DNA of 56,671 nt from an uncultured Spirochaetales bacterium. GTDB lineage: Bacteria > Spirochaetota > Spirochaetia > Sphaerochaetales > Sphaerochaetaceae. Location: NCBI GenBank assembly GCA_949299185.1, contig CASFZR010000005.1, forward strand, positions 1-56,671, written 5' to 3'. The position numbers and the translations under genes were made by a program. This document shows positions 8,416-16,405 of this stretch, in pieces (positions within the stretch are counted from its first letter, which is position 1; every line of letters starts with the position of its first letter). The notes below the pieces were generated by a model. It did not search any database. It was not told the origin of the DNA and was given only the letters and a program-made list of their open reading frames with translations.

Positions 8416-9057
8416 ATGAATAGTGACATGCTCATAAGGATTACACGCTACTACAGGGCCCTTAATCGACTCAGGGCGATAGGTTTAGAGAAGGTCTTTG
8501 CGCACAACCTCGCCGACGCGGCCGGCGTCTCAGCCGCTGTCGTCAGAAAGGATTTCTCCCTGCTTGAGATACATGGGCAGAAGAGAGGGGGCTACGAGAT
8601 CACCGAGCTGATAGAGCGCCTGAGCGTCATACTCGGCAAGGGAGAGGCCCAGGACACGGTCATAATCGGCTGCGGAAGGATCGGGAAGGCGCTCATGCAC
8701 TACTCCGGATTCGAGCCCGACGGCATCAGGGTCGTGGCCGGCTTCGACACCGATCCGGTAGTCTACGCTGACGCGTCCAATCCCGTGCCGGTCTATCCTA
8801 TGTCGAGGCTCGACGAGGTCATCGCCGCGCTCGGCGTGAAGGTCGCCATCATCACCGTTCCGGAGTCCGCCGCTGCTGACACGGCTGAAAAGCTCTTCGA
8901 CGCAGGCATACGCGGCATACTCAACTTCTCCCCCATCACGCTGAAACCGCGTCCGGCAGCGTCGGGAGAGAATCCCGTGGTGATACACAACATCAACATC
9001 GCGCTGGAGCTTGAGCAGATCTTCTACGAGCTGCAGTTCCCGATGGTCAGGAAATAG
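8416..9057 (+). CDS. rex: Redox-sensing transcriptional repressor Rex
   Basis: 213 aa, full family length. Rex senses the NADH/NAD+ ratio and releases DNA when NADH is high. The N-terminal winged helix-turn-helix (ADAAGVSAAVVRKDFS, ~33-48) is followed by a Rossmann domain with GCGRIG (85-90) and the C-terminal helix that swaps between subunits (LELEQIFYELQF). The divergent hydrogenase operon is the obvious target: high NADH would open hydrogen production. It may also regulate itself from the shared 140-nt intergenic region. The 3' end overlaps the convergent glycosylase gene by 11 nt. Confidence 0.96.
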   Translation: MNSDMLIRITRYYRALNRLRAIGLEKVFAHNLADAAGVSAAVVRKDFSLLEIHGQKRGGYEITELIERLSVILGKGEAQDTVIIGCGRIGKALMHYSGFEPDGIRVVAGFDTDPVVYADASNPVPVYPMSRLDEVIAALGVKVAIITVPESAAADTAEKLFDAGIRGILNFSPITLKPRPAASGENPVVIHNINIALELEQIFYELQFPMVRK

Positions 9058-9787
9058 ACCTGATCCATGAGAAGAGGTACTGCTGCGACAGCGCCTCATA
9101 TGGATGGAAGTAGGAGACGTCCTTGTCTGGGTAGTACTCGGCAAGGACCTTCTTCATCCATACGTCTATCGGGAAGCCGTCGCGCCTTTGATATGAGAAG
9201 ATGAGAATGCAGGAGGCGACCTTCGGCCCGATGCCCTTTATCGTCATCAGGCGGCGCTCGGCCTCCTCGTATGAAAGCACGTCCAATGTCTCCAGGATAT
9301 CCCTCTTTCCGATCGCGTCTAGGATGAACGGGGCGCGGAATCCCACTCCGAGGCCACGTAGCTCCTCCTCTGTTGCCCCCGCCATCTCCTCCGCGCTCGG
9401 GAAGGAGAAGCGTCCAGGCTCGACCTCATGGCCATAGCGCCGGGAAAGCCTGTCATAAAGCCCGGTGATGCGCTTGATATTGTTGTTCTGAGAGAGGATA
9501 AAGGAGATAGTCGCGATCCAATGATCCTGATGCAGCAGCCTTATGAGACCGGTACTCTCCACAGCCGCGCGAAGCGTCTCATCCTTGGCGGCAATCTCCG
9601 CCCTAGCCTTCTCATAGTCATAATCAAGATCGAAATAGGAATGGAGGAACGGATCTGATGCCGCGTCCTCTATGCTCCTTATCCTATATACCCTCTCGTT
9701 AAGCACCGCGGAGAAGGAGCCATCGTCCTCCTCCCTCCAGCTGAATGACTGCCCGCCGAGCAGCGTCTCGCGAAGATTCTCTTCCAT
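9047..9787 (-). CDS. 8-oxoguanine DNA glycosylase/AP lyase, OGG1 type
   Basis: 246 aa, HhH-GPD superfamily base-excision repair enzyme. The SQNNNIKRI segment (~99-107) is typical of the OGG1/AlkA group. The helix-hairpin-helix GIGPKVASC (~185-193) supplies the catalytic lysine Lys189, and FPIDVW gives the activating Asp208. The lysine indicates a bifunctional glycosylase/lyase; no C-terminal iron-sulfur cluster is present, unlike MutY and Nth. An N-terminal OGG-like part is present but short. It removes oxidised guanine from DNA. The gene runs convergent with rex. Confidence 0.88.
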   Translation of the reverse strand: MEENLRETLLGGQSFSWREEDDGSFSAVLNERVYRIRSIEDAASDPFLHSYFDLDYDYEKARAEIAAKDETLRAAVESTGLIRLLHQDHWIATISFILSQNNNIKRITGLYDRLSRRYGHEVEPGRFSFPSAEEMAGATEEELRGLGVGFRAPFILDAIGKRDILETLDVLSYEEAERRLMTIKGIGPKVASCILIFSYQRRDGFPIDVWMKKVLAEYYPDKDVSYFHPYEALSQQYLFSWIRSIS

Positions 9788-9793
9788 GGCCCT

Positions 9794-9822
9794 ATATTAG
9801 CGGTTAACGAGAGCGGCGGAAA
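9794..9822 (-). promoter_or_regulatory. Promoter of the glycosylase gene, predicted leaderless
   Basis: On the minus strand TTTCCG (9817-9822), 17 nt, TAATAT (9794-9799), then 6 nt to the ATG. No Shine-Dalgarno is placed properly for the start. The -35 match is weak. Confidence 0.35.
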
Positions 9823-10766
9823 GTGGCGACGACGGGAAGGTGATCGGAGAACCCGCGTCCGGTGGACGGATCGAAGCGGAGCGGACGCGAGAGCGGATCA
9901 AGGAGGCAGAACGAGGTGACGATCTCTATCGAGCCGAACTCAAGCGCATTGCCGTCAATGGCATCCTTTCCCATGATGATGGAGTCATAGATATGCCAGG
10001 AACCGTCATAGAAGTACGTTCCCGGTGACGAGAACGATATATCCTCATCGAGAAGAGGTGCGTACATCACGCCGATGCCCACCCTCCCCGGATCCGCCGA
10101 TAGCGATATGACAGTCTCCTCCGTAAGCGCGTCAGGATACACGCTCATAGGCTCGCCGGAACGGCGCGGATCGAGGTTGAAGTCTCCTGCGACGATGACG
10201 AAGGAGTCATCGCGCTCCGAGATAAGCGACCTCAGATGCTCAAGCTGGCCCCTGCGCACATCATCGCTGCCATCTTCAAGGCGGCTTCTGAGATGGACGC
10301 CGAAGACGGTAACGCGCTCTCCTGCGACAAGGAACGTAAGCTCCAGCATAGGCCGCTCCCCCTCGAAGGAATGGATGCGCGCGGAAAGCGGCTCCAGACG
10401 GGAGACGAAGCCGACATTCACGGCATCACCGCCATCGGAGGCAAGGCCGTAGTAATGGTAGCCCTTCCTTCCCAGCCCACGCTCGATGAGGTCCATCAGG
10501 ACGATCTCGCTCTCGACCTCCTCGAGGATGATCACATCGGCATCGACCTCGCGGCCCAGCATCATGGCAAGCTCGCGTATCCTCTCATCGTACACAGCCT
10601 CGCTATAGCCATCGGCCTTGCGGAAGCCCTCGAACTCATCACCATCGCCTACCCCATCGAAGAGGCAGTAGGCGTTGTATGATGCGACGGAAAAGACAGC
10701 CCCCTCCGGAGAGGGAGCGCATGATGTAAGTATGATCGAAACGATCAGCAGCGCCTGCAGTCTCAT
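9804..10766 (-). CDS. Endonuclease/exonuclease/phosphatase-family lipoprotein
   Basis: 320 aa. A short signal peptide ends in the lipobox LTSC, so the protein is exported and lipid-anchored. The EEP fold is shown by SYNAYCLFD (~29), EEVES (~82, metal-binding Glu), GVHLRSRLED (~153), GDFNLD (~195) and the C-terminal SDHLPV (~309), which together build the metal-dependent hydrolase site. EEP enzymes cut DNA, RNA, phospholipids or inositol phosphates; the substrate cannot be told here. An extracytoplasmic nuclease or phospholipase-like role is plausible. Confidence 0.85.
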   Translation of the reverse strand: MRLQALLIVSIILTSCAPSPEGAVFSVASYNAYCLFDGVGDGDEFEGFRKADGYSEAVYDERIRELAMMLGREVDADVIILEEVESEIVLMDLIERGLGRKGYHYYGLASDGGDAVNVGFVSRLEPLSARIHSFEGERPMLELTFLVAGERVTVFGVHLRSRLEDGSDDVRRGQLEHLRSLISERDDSFVIVAGDFNLDPRRSGEPMSVYPDALTEETVISLSADPGRVGIGVMYAPLLDEDISFSSPGTYFYDGSWHIYDSIIMGKDAIDGNALEFGSIEIVTSFCLLDPLSRPLRFDPSTGRGFSDHLPVVATFRRSR

Positions 10767-10771
10767 ACCAT

Positions 10772-10801
10772 ATATAAGCCGCAGGTACCCTTTTCTGCCA
10801 A
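10772..10801 (-). promoter_or_regulatory. Promoter of the EEP lipoprotein gene, predicted leaderless
   Basis: On the minus strand TTGGCA (10796-10801), 18 nt, TTATAT (10772-10777), then 5 nt to the ATG. The promoter fits exactly into the 35-nt gap after clpP. No Shine-Dalgarno. Confidence 0.45.
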
Positions 10802-11371
10802 TCAGATCTCAACGCGCGAGGAGACGATGCGTGACAGGAGGCCGTATGCCCTAGCCTCCTCGGCACTCATCCAGTAGTCCCTCTCGGTATCCTTCTCGAC
10901 ATCCTCAGGGCTCTTGCCTGTGGCCTCGGCGATCACGCAGTCGAGCTTATGGCGAAGCGCCTCGATCTTGTCAGCATAGATCGCGACATCGATCGCCACG
11001 CCTTTAAGCTGGGAGAGCGGCTGATGGATCAGATAGGTGGAATTGGGGAACGCCACCCTCCTCTCAAGAGGCACGGAGAGGAAGATCAGGGCGGCAGCGG
11101 ATGCCACGAGTCCCATGCCCACCACGGTCACAGGGGACTTCACGAACCTGATCATGTCATATATGGCAAAGCCGGAATCCACATCGCCGCCAGGGCTGTT
11201 TATATACACGTATATCGGATCGGCTGACTCAGAATCCAGCACAAGCATCTGACGGGCGAACTCATCTGCCCTGTCCTTGTTGATCTCTCCGGAGATAAGA
11301 ACGATGCGGTTCTTCAGCAGCCTGTCGCTAAGGCTCGGATCGGGCCTGTATTCCTTATTCTCATTGTCCAT
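10802..11371 (-). CDS. clpP: ClpP-family serine protease
   Basis: 189 aa. Self-compartmentalised protease that degrades unfolded chains fed by Clp ATPases. The catalytic triad is visible: Ser91 (VASAAA), His116 (YLIHQP) and Asp165 (TERDYWMSA). The WMSAEEA ending is seen in a ClpP subgroup often present as a second copy, so this may be a paralogue rather than the main ClpP. No clpX lies beside it. Homology begins at the ATG at 11371, although the frame is open to 11407. Confidence 0.92.
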   Translation of the reverse strand: MDNENKEYRPDPSLSDRLLKNRIVLISGEINKDRADEFARQMLVLDSESADPIYVYINSPGGDVDSGFAIYDMIRFVKSPVTVVGMGLVASAAALIFLSVPLERRVAFPNSTYLIHQPLSQLKGVAIDVAIYADKIEALRHKLDCVIAEATGKSPEDVEKDTERDYWMSAEEARAYGLLSRIVSSRVEI

Positions 11372-11378
11372 GCCTTGG

Positions 11379-11407
11379 ATGATAACCATTAATAGGTCAC
11401 GGGGCAA
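11379..11407 (-). promoter_or_regulatory. Promoter of clpP, predicted leaderless
   Basis: On the minus strand TTGCCC (11402-11407), 17 nt, TATCAT (11379-11384), then 7 nt to the ATG. The only Shine-Dalgarno-like bases, AAGG, lie 1 nt from the ATG and are too close. Confidence 0.4.
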
Positions 11408-11413
11408 GGGAAA

Positions 11414-11434
11414 GGCCGCTGGATCCCAGCGGCC
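11414..11434 (-). terminator. Terminator after the purine permease gene
   Basis: A perfect 9-bp stem GGCCGCTGG/CCAGCGGCC with a 3-nt loop lies 20 nt past the permease stop. The following minus-strand sequence is CCTTTCCC region, so the T-run is weak. Confidence 0.6.
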
Positions 11435-11454
11435 AGGATAGGAGATACGAAGCC

Positions 11455-12852
11455 TTACACTCCGGTAGCCTTGAGTATGAAGTCGACGATGAAGAGGATC
11501 GACGCACCCGCGATGATAGGATGGATCTCTCCAGCCTTCTTCGTGCAGATCTTCGTCAGGCAGTACATGATGAAGCCCGCCGCGATACCATTCGTGATGC
11601 CATAGGTGAAGCTCATTATGGCGACGGTGAAGAACGCGGGGACGGCCTCGCTGAGATCGGACCAGTCGATCTTCGCGAACGGCTCGACCATCAGGATACC
11701 GACAACGATGAGAGCCGGTGAGGTCGCTGCTGACGGAACCATGCCGATGAGGCCTGCGAACGGCAGGCAGAGGAGGAACATGATCGCCGTAGTCAGGCTG
11801 GTCAGTCCCGTGCGTCCGCCGGCGGCTATTCCAGCAGAACTCTCCACGTACGTCGTGGCGTTCGATGTTCCCAGGAGCGCGCCGATGCTGGTGGCGAAGC
11901 TATCCGCGACAAGGGCCTTGTCCAGGCGGCTCTTGAATCCGCTGCCCTCAAGCGCCTTCTCGTCCTCGGCGTCGAATATGCCGCTCTTGCGGCCCGTGCC
12001 GATGAATGTACCGATCGAGTCGAAGGTATCGGAGAGGCACATCGAGAAGATCGTGACAAGCACGAACGGGATCTTCGCCGGATCGCTGAAGAGCGAGCCG
12101 AAGCCACCCTCCGCACCGAAGAACGCCAGCGATACCTCCTTGAAGCCGGTCCATGTGCCGGAGTCCGAGAAGATCGATGCCGGCAGCTGCGTGACGCCCA
12201 TAGGTATTCCGATGATCGTGGTGGCGACTATACCGATGAGGATCGAGCCCTTCACGTTCAGCACCATCAGGGCGACGATGATCAGGAGGCCGATGACCGC
12301 AAGCACGAGGGCCGGGGTGCTGAATGTCATCATGCCGGGGGTGACGCCGGAGTTAAGCACCAGCGAGCCTGCGGACGGGGCCGTAAGGGTGAATGATATG
12401 AGGCCTGCGTTGTTGAGGCCGAGGTAGGCGATGAAGAGGCCTATGGCACCGCCGATCGCGTTCTGCATGCTCTCAGGGATCGACTTGACGATCGACTTGC
12501 GGAGCTTGGTTATCGTTATGACGATGTTGATAAGGCCGCAGATAAATACCATCGTCAGGGCCTCTCTCCAGGTGAAGCCTCCTGCAAGGCAGACGGTATA
12601 CGCGAAGAGTGCGTTCAGGCCCATTCCAGGCGCGACGGCATATGGCACATTAGCGAACAGGGCCATTATCAGGGTGCCGACCGCGGCAGAAAGGCAGGTC
12701 GCGACGAAGACGCCTTCAAAGCTCATGCCCGTGGCGCTCAGCATACCCGGATTCACGAATATGATATACGCCATCGTAAAGAACGTGGTGATGCCAGCGA
12801 CGATCTCAGTCCTGACAGTCGTGTTCTTTTCCTTTAGACCGAAGAAATCCAT
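11455..12852 (-). CDS. NCS2 purine permease (AzgA/PbuG type)
   Basis: 465 aa, inner-membrane transporter of adenine, guanine or hypoxanthine by proton symport. About 12-14 hydrophobic helices cover the length. Family signatures include the N-terminal EIVAGITTFFTMAYIIFVNP, the half-helix motif APGMGLNALFAY (~73-84) and the later TTYVESSAGIAAGGRTG (~330). It is divergent from adenine deaminase, which suggests adenine as a substrate. An AAGAAGGAGG ribosome binding site lies before the ATG. Confidence 0.92.
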   Translation of the reverse strand: MDFFGLKEKNTTVRTEIVAGITTFFTMAYIIFVNPGMLSATGMSFEGVFVATCLSAAVGTLIMALFANVPYAVAPGMGLNALFAYTVCLAGGFTWREALTMVFICGLINIVITITKLRKSIVKSIPESMQNAIGGAIGLFIAYLGLNNAGLISFTLTAPSAGSLVLNSGVTPGMMTFSTPALVLAVIGLLIIVALMVLNVKGSILIGIVATTIIGIPMGVTQLPASIFSDSGTWTGFKEVSLAFFGAEGGFGSLFSDPAKIPFVLVTIFSMCLSDTFDSIGTFIGTGRKSGIFDAEDEKALEGSGFKSRLDKALVADSFATSIGALLGTSNATTYVESSAGIAAGGRTGLTSLTTAIMFLLCLPFAGLIGMVPSAATSPALIVVGILMVEPFAKIDWSDLSEAVPAFFTVAIMSFTYGITNGIAAGFIMYCLTKICTKKAGEIHPIIAGASILFIVDFILKATGV

Positions 12853-12927
12853 AGTTCCTCCTTCTTAAGTTAAGACTAGAGACGATCGCGGCACCAGACC
12901 AGCAATATGGTCTCAGACACTCTAACC

Positions 12928-12962
12928 GTTTTCAGTATAAATGCGAAAACTTGGGCGCGCAA
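12928..12962 (-). promoter_or_regulatory. Permease promoter with flanking inverted repeat
   Basis: On the minus strand TTGCGC (12957-12962), 17 nt, TATACT (12934-12939). The -10 box is bracketed by the inverted repeat GTTTTC (12928-12933)/GAAAAC (12945-12950), a possible operator. The leader that follows contains an AGACCA/TGGTCT hairpin, but I do not see the conserved core of a purine riboswitch. Confidence 0.45.
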
Positions 12963-13013
12963 ACAGATAATTCCAGACATTTCTTATGATTTGGAAAATC
13001 TGAAATCATTTCT

Positions 13014-13042
13014 TTGCGCCAATCGTAAGATTGGACTAGAAT
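13014..13042 (+). promoter_or_regulatory. Adenine deaminase promoter with palindrome in the spacer
   Basis: TTGCGC (13014-13019), 17 nt, TAGAAT (13037-13042). A perfect inverted repeat CCAATC-GTAA-GATTGG (13019-13034) fills the spacer. The predicted start of transcription, near 13049, leaves a leader of only about 10 nt that begins with the GGAGG ribosome binding site. Confidence 0.5.
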
Positions 13043-13058
13043 TTCTGTGGAGGCGCAC

Positions 13059-14795
13059 ATGGACAGAAGCAAGGCCTATAGCCTCATAGAGGCAGCCATG
13101 GGAAGGTCGGATGCCGATCTCGTGATAAGGAACGCGGAGGTCATCGATGTCTATTCACGCTCGTCATTCAGGAGCGATGTCTACATCAAGGATGGGATGA
13201 TCGCAGGCTTCGGCGGAGCGCGGAAGGCGAAGGCGGAGTATGATGCGGCCGGGCGCTACCTCCTCCCGGGCCTCATCGATGCCCATTGCCATATAGAGAG
13301 TTCCCATCTCTCCCCTTCCGAGTTCTCCGACGCGGTCGTACCGTGCGGCACGACGACAGTCATCGCGGATCCCCATGAGATCTGCAACGTATGCGGACTG
13401 GATGGGATGGACTACATGCTGAAGGCCTCGGAGGATATACCGCTATCGGTGTTCCTCATGTTCCCCTCCTGCGTCCCGGCTACTCCTTTCGAACATTCGG
13501 GAGCCATCCTTGGCGCGGAGGATATAGCGAGGTACATCGATAACCCAAGGGTCCTAGGACTCGGCGAGATGATGAACTATCCTGGAGTGGCCGCGGCGGA
13601 CAACGATGTCCTCGCGAAGCTGGAGGAGGCCTATAGGCGCGGGAAGAACATCGACGGCCACGCGCCGTCTATCACAGGAGAGGGCCTTGATGGATACATA
13701 GCGGCGGGGATCTCCACCGATCATGAGTGCGAAACCCCGGAAGAGCTTAGGGAGAAGGTACGCAAGGGCATGTACGTGATGCTCCGCCAGGGCACTGCCT
13801 GCCGCAACGTGCTGCAGCTCCTGCCGGGCGTCGATGGAGGCAACTGGAGACGCATCCTCTTCTGCACCGATGACAGGCAGCCGCAGACGATCAAGGAGGA
13901 AGGCGCCCTCAACTACGGCGTGTCGCTCGCGATACGGAACGGACTCGATCCCATCACCGCGATAGCCATGGCGACGCTCAACGCGGCGGAGTGCTACCAC
14001 CTGACAGACCGCGGCGCGGTATCTCCAGGGAAAAGGGCCGATCTGATCCTCACCTCCTCCATCGCGGATGGCATAGTGCCTGAGGCGGTATTCATCAGCG
14101 GATCACTCGTAGCAGAGGACGGGAAGATCCTCGGTAAGGCAAGGCACACGGAGCCTGAGAACGTGAAGGGACGGATGGACGTGAGGGAGTTCTCCAAGGA
14201 GAAGCTCTCATACCGGCCCGGCTCTGATCACGTCCGGGTGATAGACATCATCCCTGGAGGCGTCGTCACGGGTGCCGGAGACGCCATGATACGGCGGGAC
14301 GGAAACGGCGAATGGATCCATGATGACGCGGATGACGTGCTGAAGCTTGCCGTGATAGAGCGCCATCACGGTACGGGAAACGTCGCCGTCGCGCTTATCA
14401 GGGGCTATGGCATGAGGCATGGCGCCGTCGCCACCTCCATAGCCCATGACTCGCATAACATAATAGCCATCGGGGATAATGACGATGACATGGCGGCGGC
14501 CGTGGAGCATCTGATCTCCATCGGCGGCGGCATCACGATGTTCAAGGGCGGCAGGGAGCTGGGAACCCACGTGCTTGAGATAGCGGGACTGATGACCGAT
14601 GATGGCGTCGATGAGGTGGTAAGATGCCTTGAGGAGATGCATGAGACCGCGGATAAGGAGCTTGGCGTGAATAAGGATATAGATCCGTTCATGACGCTCT
14701 GCTTCATGGCCCTTCCCGTGATACCGGCCTACAAGCTCACAGACTGCGGCCTCTTCGACGTAAGGTCATTCCAGTTCGTCGAGAGCGCGCTCTGA
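13059..14795 (+). CDS. ade: Adenine deaminase
   Basis: 578 aa, amidohydrolase superfamily; converts adenine to hypoxanthine plus ammonia. The metal-binding DAHCHIESS (~72-80), the GTTTVIADPHE segment (~98-108), HAPSITG (~199) and the C-terminal adenine-deaminase domain (from ~400, with HDSHN) are all present at normal length. The frame opens at a GTG at 13047, but GGAGG (13049-13053) is correctly spaced for the ATG at 13059. Divergent from the purine permease, it forms a salvage pair. The 3' end overlaps recX (convergent) by 30 nt. Confidence 0.95.
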   Translation: MDRSKAYSLIEAAMGRSDADLVIRNAEVIDVYSRSSFRSDVYIKDGMIAGFGGARKAKAEYDAAGRYLLPGLIDAHCHIESSHLSPSEFSDAVVPCGTTTVIADPHEICNVCGLDGMDYMLKASEDIPLSVFLMFPSCVPATPFEHSGAILGAEDIARYIDNPRVLGLGEMMNYPGVAAADNDVLAKLEEAYRRGKNIDGHAPSITGEGLDGYIAAGISTDHECETPEELREKVRKGMYVMLRQGTACRNVLQLLPGVDGGNWRRILFCTDDRQPQTIKEEGALNYGVSLAIRNGLDPITAIAMATLNAAECYHLTDRGAVSPGKRADLILTSSIADGIVPEAVFISGSLVAEDGKILGKARHTEPENVKGRMDVREFSKEKLSYRPGSDHVRVIDIIPGGVVTGAGDAMIRRDGNGEWIHDDADDVLKLAVIERHHGTGNVAVALIRGYGMRHGAVATSIAHDSHNIIAIGDNDDDMAAAVEHLISIGGGITMFKGGRELGTHVLEIAGLMTDDGVDEVVRCLEEMHETADKELGVNKDIDPFMTLCFMALPVIPAYKLTDCGLFDVRSFQFVESAL

Positions 14796-15215
14796 CAGTA
14801 CGGCCTCCGCGGCCCTAACCTCAGATGATGAGAAGCCCTTGCGATAGAGCGTCGCGAGGGCCTTCTCCTTGCCCTTCTTCCTCTCAAGCTCCTCAAGGTA
14901 TGATGCCAGCGGCGTGAGGTAGTCCTCGCGCTCCCAGGCCTCGGAGAGCGCCTTCCTGGCAATCGCATCGGGACAGCCTCGCTCACGGAGCCTCATCGAG
15001 AGAAGCGCCCTGCCCTCCGGAAGCTTGCGAAGGCGCGAGCGGATGAAGACCTCGGCAAAGCGCTCCTCGGAAAGCAATCCTTCCCTCCGGAGCCTTCCTA
15101 TTGCCGAATCTATATCCTCAGGGGAAAACGACCTTGCCGAGAGCTTCTCCCTGATCTCCTTCTCAGTATGCTCGCGCATAGCCAGGAGGGAGACCGCCTT
15201 GTCATATGCTTCCAT
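14766..15215 (-). CDS. recX: Regulatory protein RecX
   Basis: 149 aa, within the RecX family range. RecX binds the RecA filament and limits its activity. It is all-helical with tandem three-helix repeats; the typical words are REHTEKEIREKL (~15), IGRLRREGLLSEERFAEVF (~39) and a C-terminal LYRKGFSSSEVRAA (~122). recA is not beside it. The gene's 3' end overlaps ade on the opposite strand. Confidence 0.88.
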   Translation of the reverse strand: MEAYDKAVSLLAMREHTEKEIREKLSARSFSPEDIDSAIGRLRREGLLSEERFAEVFIRSRLRKLPEGRALLSMRLRERGCPDAIARKALSEAWEREDYLTPLASYLEELERKKGKEKALATLYRKGFSSSEVRAAEAVLSERALDELE

Positions 15216-15222
15216 GGCATGG

Positions 15223-15252
15223 ATGATACAAGAAGAGGCTGGACGATGCCAG
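15223..15252 (-). promoter_or_regulatory. Promoter of recX, predicted leaderless
   Basis: On the minus strand CTGGCA (15247-15252), 18 nt, TATCAT (15223-15228), then 7 nt to the ATG. No Shine-Dalgarno. Confidence 0.4.
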
Positions 15253-15555
15253 CGGTGAGGATCTCATAGGACTCGGTTTGGCTTTTACGTTCGGTTATCA
15301 GATAGCAGATAAAAGTAAGCCAAATAGCAAAAAACCTGATTCTGACTTACTTTTTACTGCAAACTGGCAGTAAATCATAACCATAACGAGGCGTGAAGCA
15401 TATCCATGATACTCACCTACCCCTTGTATGATGTAAGGATCCGAACGGGAATCGTGGCTATATTAGACATGGATGACCATCACCTTCTGGCCTGATGATC
15501 ATAGCAGCGATCGCGATCGCTCAGCAGATCCAATAAGGGTAAAGGCAGGGAAATA
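15253..15555. other. Non-coding stretch with inverted repeats
   Basis: No gene is supported here. Two hairpins are visible: TTTGGCTT (15277-15284) with AAGCCAAA (15317-15324), and TTTACTGC (15353-15360) with GCAGTAAA (15367-15374). The base composition drops towards AT, marking the left edge of the accessory insert that follows. I see no attachment site or insertion-sequence end. Confidence 0.4.
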
Positions 15556-15584
15556 TTGACAGGAAGGATGTTCACAAATAAATT
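15556..15584 (+). promoter_or_regulatory. Promoter of the DUF3800 leader RNA
   Basis: TTGACA (15556-15561), 17 nt, TAAATT (15579-15584). Transcription would start near 15591, which is exactly where the structured leader begins. Confidence 0.6.
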
Positions 15585-15594
15585 ACAAGTACAG

Positions 15595-15700
15595 ACTGGT
15601 TTACCCAGTACTGATTACCAGTGGGCACCGAACATTGCGTTTAAGCGTACTTCATTGAGTACGTCGGCCACTGGGAGCCTCCCCAGTGCCGGGAGGTTTT
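15595..15700 (+). ncRNA. Structured leader upstream of DUF3800 with alternative pairings
   Basis: Complementary blocks alternate: ACTGG (15595-15599), CCAGT (15605-15609), CCAGTGG (15618-15624), CCACTGGG (15668-15675) and CCCAGTG (15682-15688). One set of pairings is 15595-15599 with 15605-15609 and 15618-15624 with 15668-15674, the latter enclosing the hairpin CGTACT/AGTACG (15646-15663). The rival set is 15595-15600 with 15617-15622 and 15669-15675 with 15682-15688. A further hairpin CCTCCC (15678-15683)/GGGAGG (15691-15696) would mask the ribosome binding site and is followed by TTTT. Candidate structured RNAs upstream of DUF3800 genes have been described before; which class this is, if any, cannot be said by eye. 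Confidence 0.6.
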
Positions 15701-15706
15701 CATATA

Positions 15707-16405
15707 ATGACGATCTTCATCAGAGCCGATGAGTCAGGCGTGTTCGATCCTATCCATAATGATTTCTTCATATTCGCTGGCTTGATATTCCTCGACCGGC
15801 AGGAGATGGAACTGGCTAGCAGAAGATTCCTTTCCCTAGAAAAGAAACTAAGGCAAAAGAGGAAATATAGAGAATTACCGGAATTGAAAGCAACATTGCT
15901 GGATCATGCAGACAGAAGAGCCCTATTCTCCGTAACGGAGTCCTATTCTCGCTTTTCTTCAATCATCAATCTAAGGAAGATTGACCACAAATCAGTTCTG
16001 GCTGATAAGAAAAGCAAGCAGCGTTATCTGGACTATGCCTTCAAGCGAGGATTGAAGGAAGCGATGAAATGCATGGTCGCGAGGGGAAGCATCTTCTTTG
16101 ATGATCCTGCAGAGTTCGATATCGTCCTTGACGAAAGAACCACAGCAACAAATGGAAAATATGATCTTGCAGATAGCATCCTTCATGAGATGAGAGGAGA
16201 GATATACAATATGCAGACCTTGCAGACATACGCTCCTACACTACCTGCAACACGGAATGCAAGAGTACGCTATGGCAATTCAGAGAGCGAGCCACTACTT
16301 AGGGCGGCAGACGTATTAGCAAACAGAATACTGCATGAATGTAGGCATGGAGATATATGGAGTCTGCTGGATAAGAACAACTTGTTCATATTGAACTTGC
16401 CCTAG
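15707..16405 (+). CDS. DUF3800 protein
   Basis: 232 aa. The N-terminal IFIRADESG (acidic Asp/Glu after strand 1) and the C-terminal LLRAADVLANRILH (~203) are the marks of DUF3800, a family with an RNase H-like fold of unknown substrate, common in accessory and defence regions. Conserved acidic residues such as D136 and E137 (VLDERTT) could join a metal site. The frame opens at a GTG at 15686, but GGGAGG (15691-15696) points to the ATG at 15707. AT-rich composition unlike its neighbours suggests horizontal acquisition. The structured leader immediately upstream probably controls it. Confidence 0.8.
   Translation: MTIFIRADESGVFDPIHNDFFIFAGLIFLDRQEMELASRRFLSLEKKLRQKRKYRELPELKATLLDHADRRALFSVTESYSRFSSIINLRKIDHKSVLADKKSKQRYLDYAFKRGLKEAMKCMVARGSIFFDDPAEFDIVLDERTTATNGKYDLADSILHEMRGEIYNMQTLQTYAPTLPATRNARVRYGNSESEPLLRAADVLANRILHECRHGDIWSLLDKNNLFILNLP

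Noticed and set aside
12853..12933. Purine riboswitch in the permease leader
   Set aside because: An AGACCA/TGGTCT hairpin exists, but the three-way junction core and loop sequences of the purine riboswitch are not seen.
15277..15374. CRISPR-like repeats near 15.3 kb
   Set aside because: Only two unrelated hairpins are present, without regularly spaced repeats; no CRISPR array is seen in the window.
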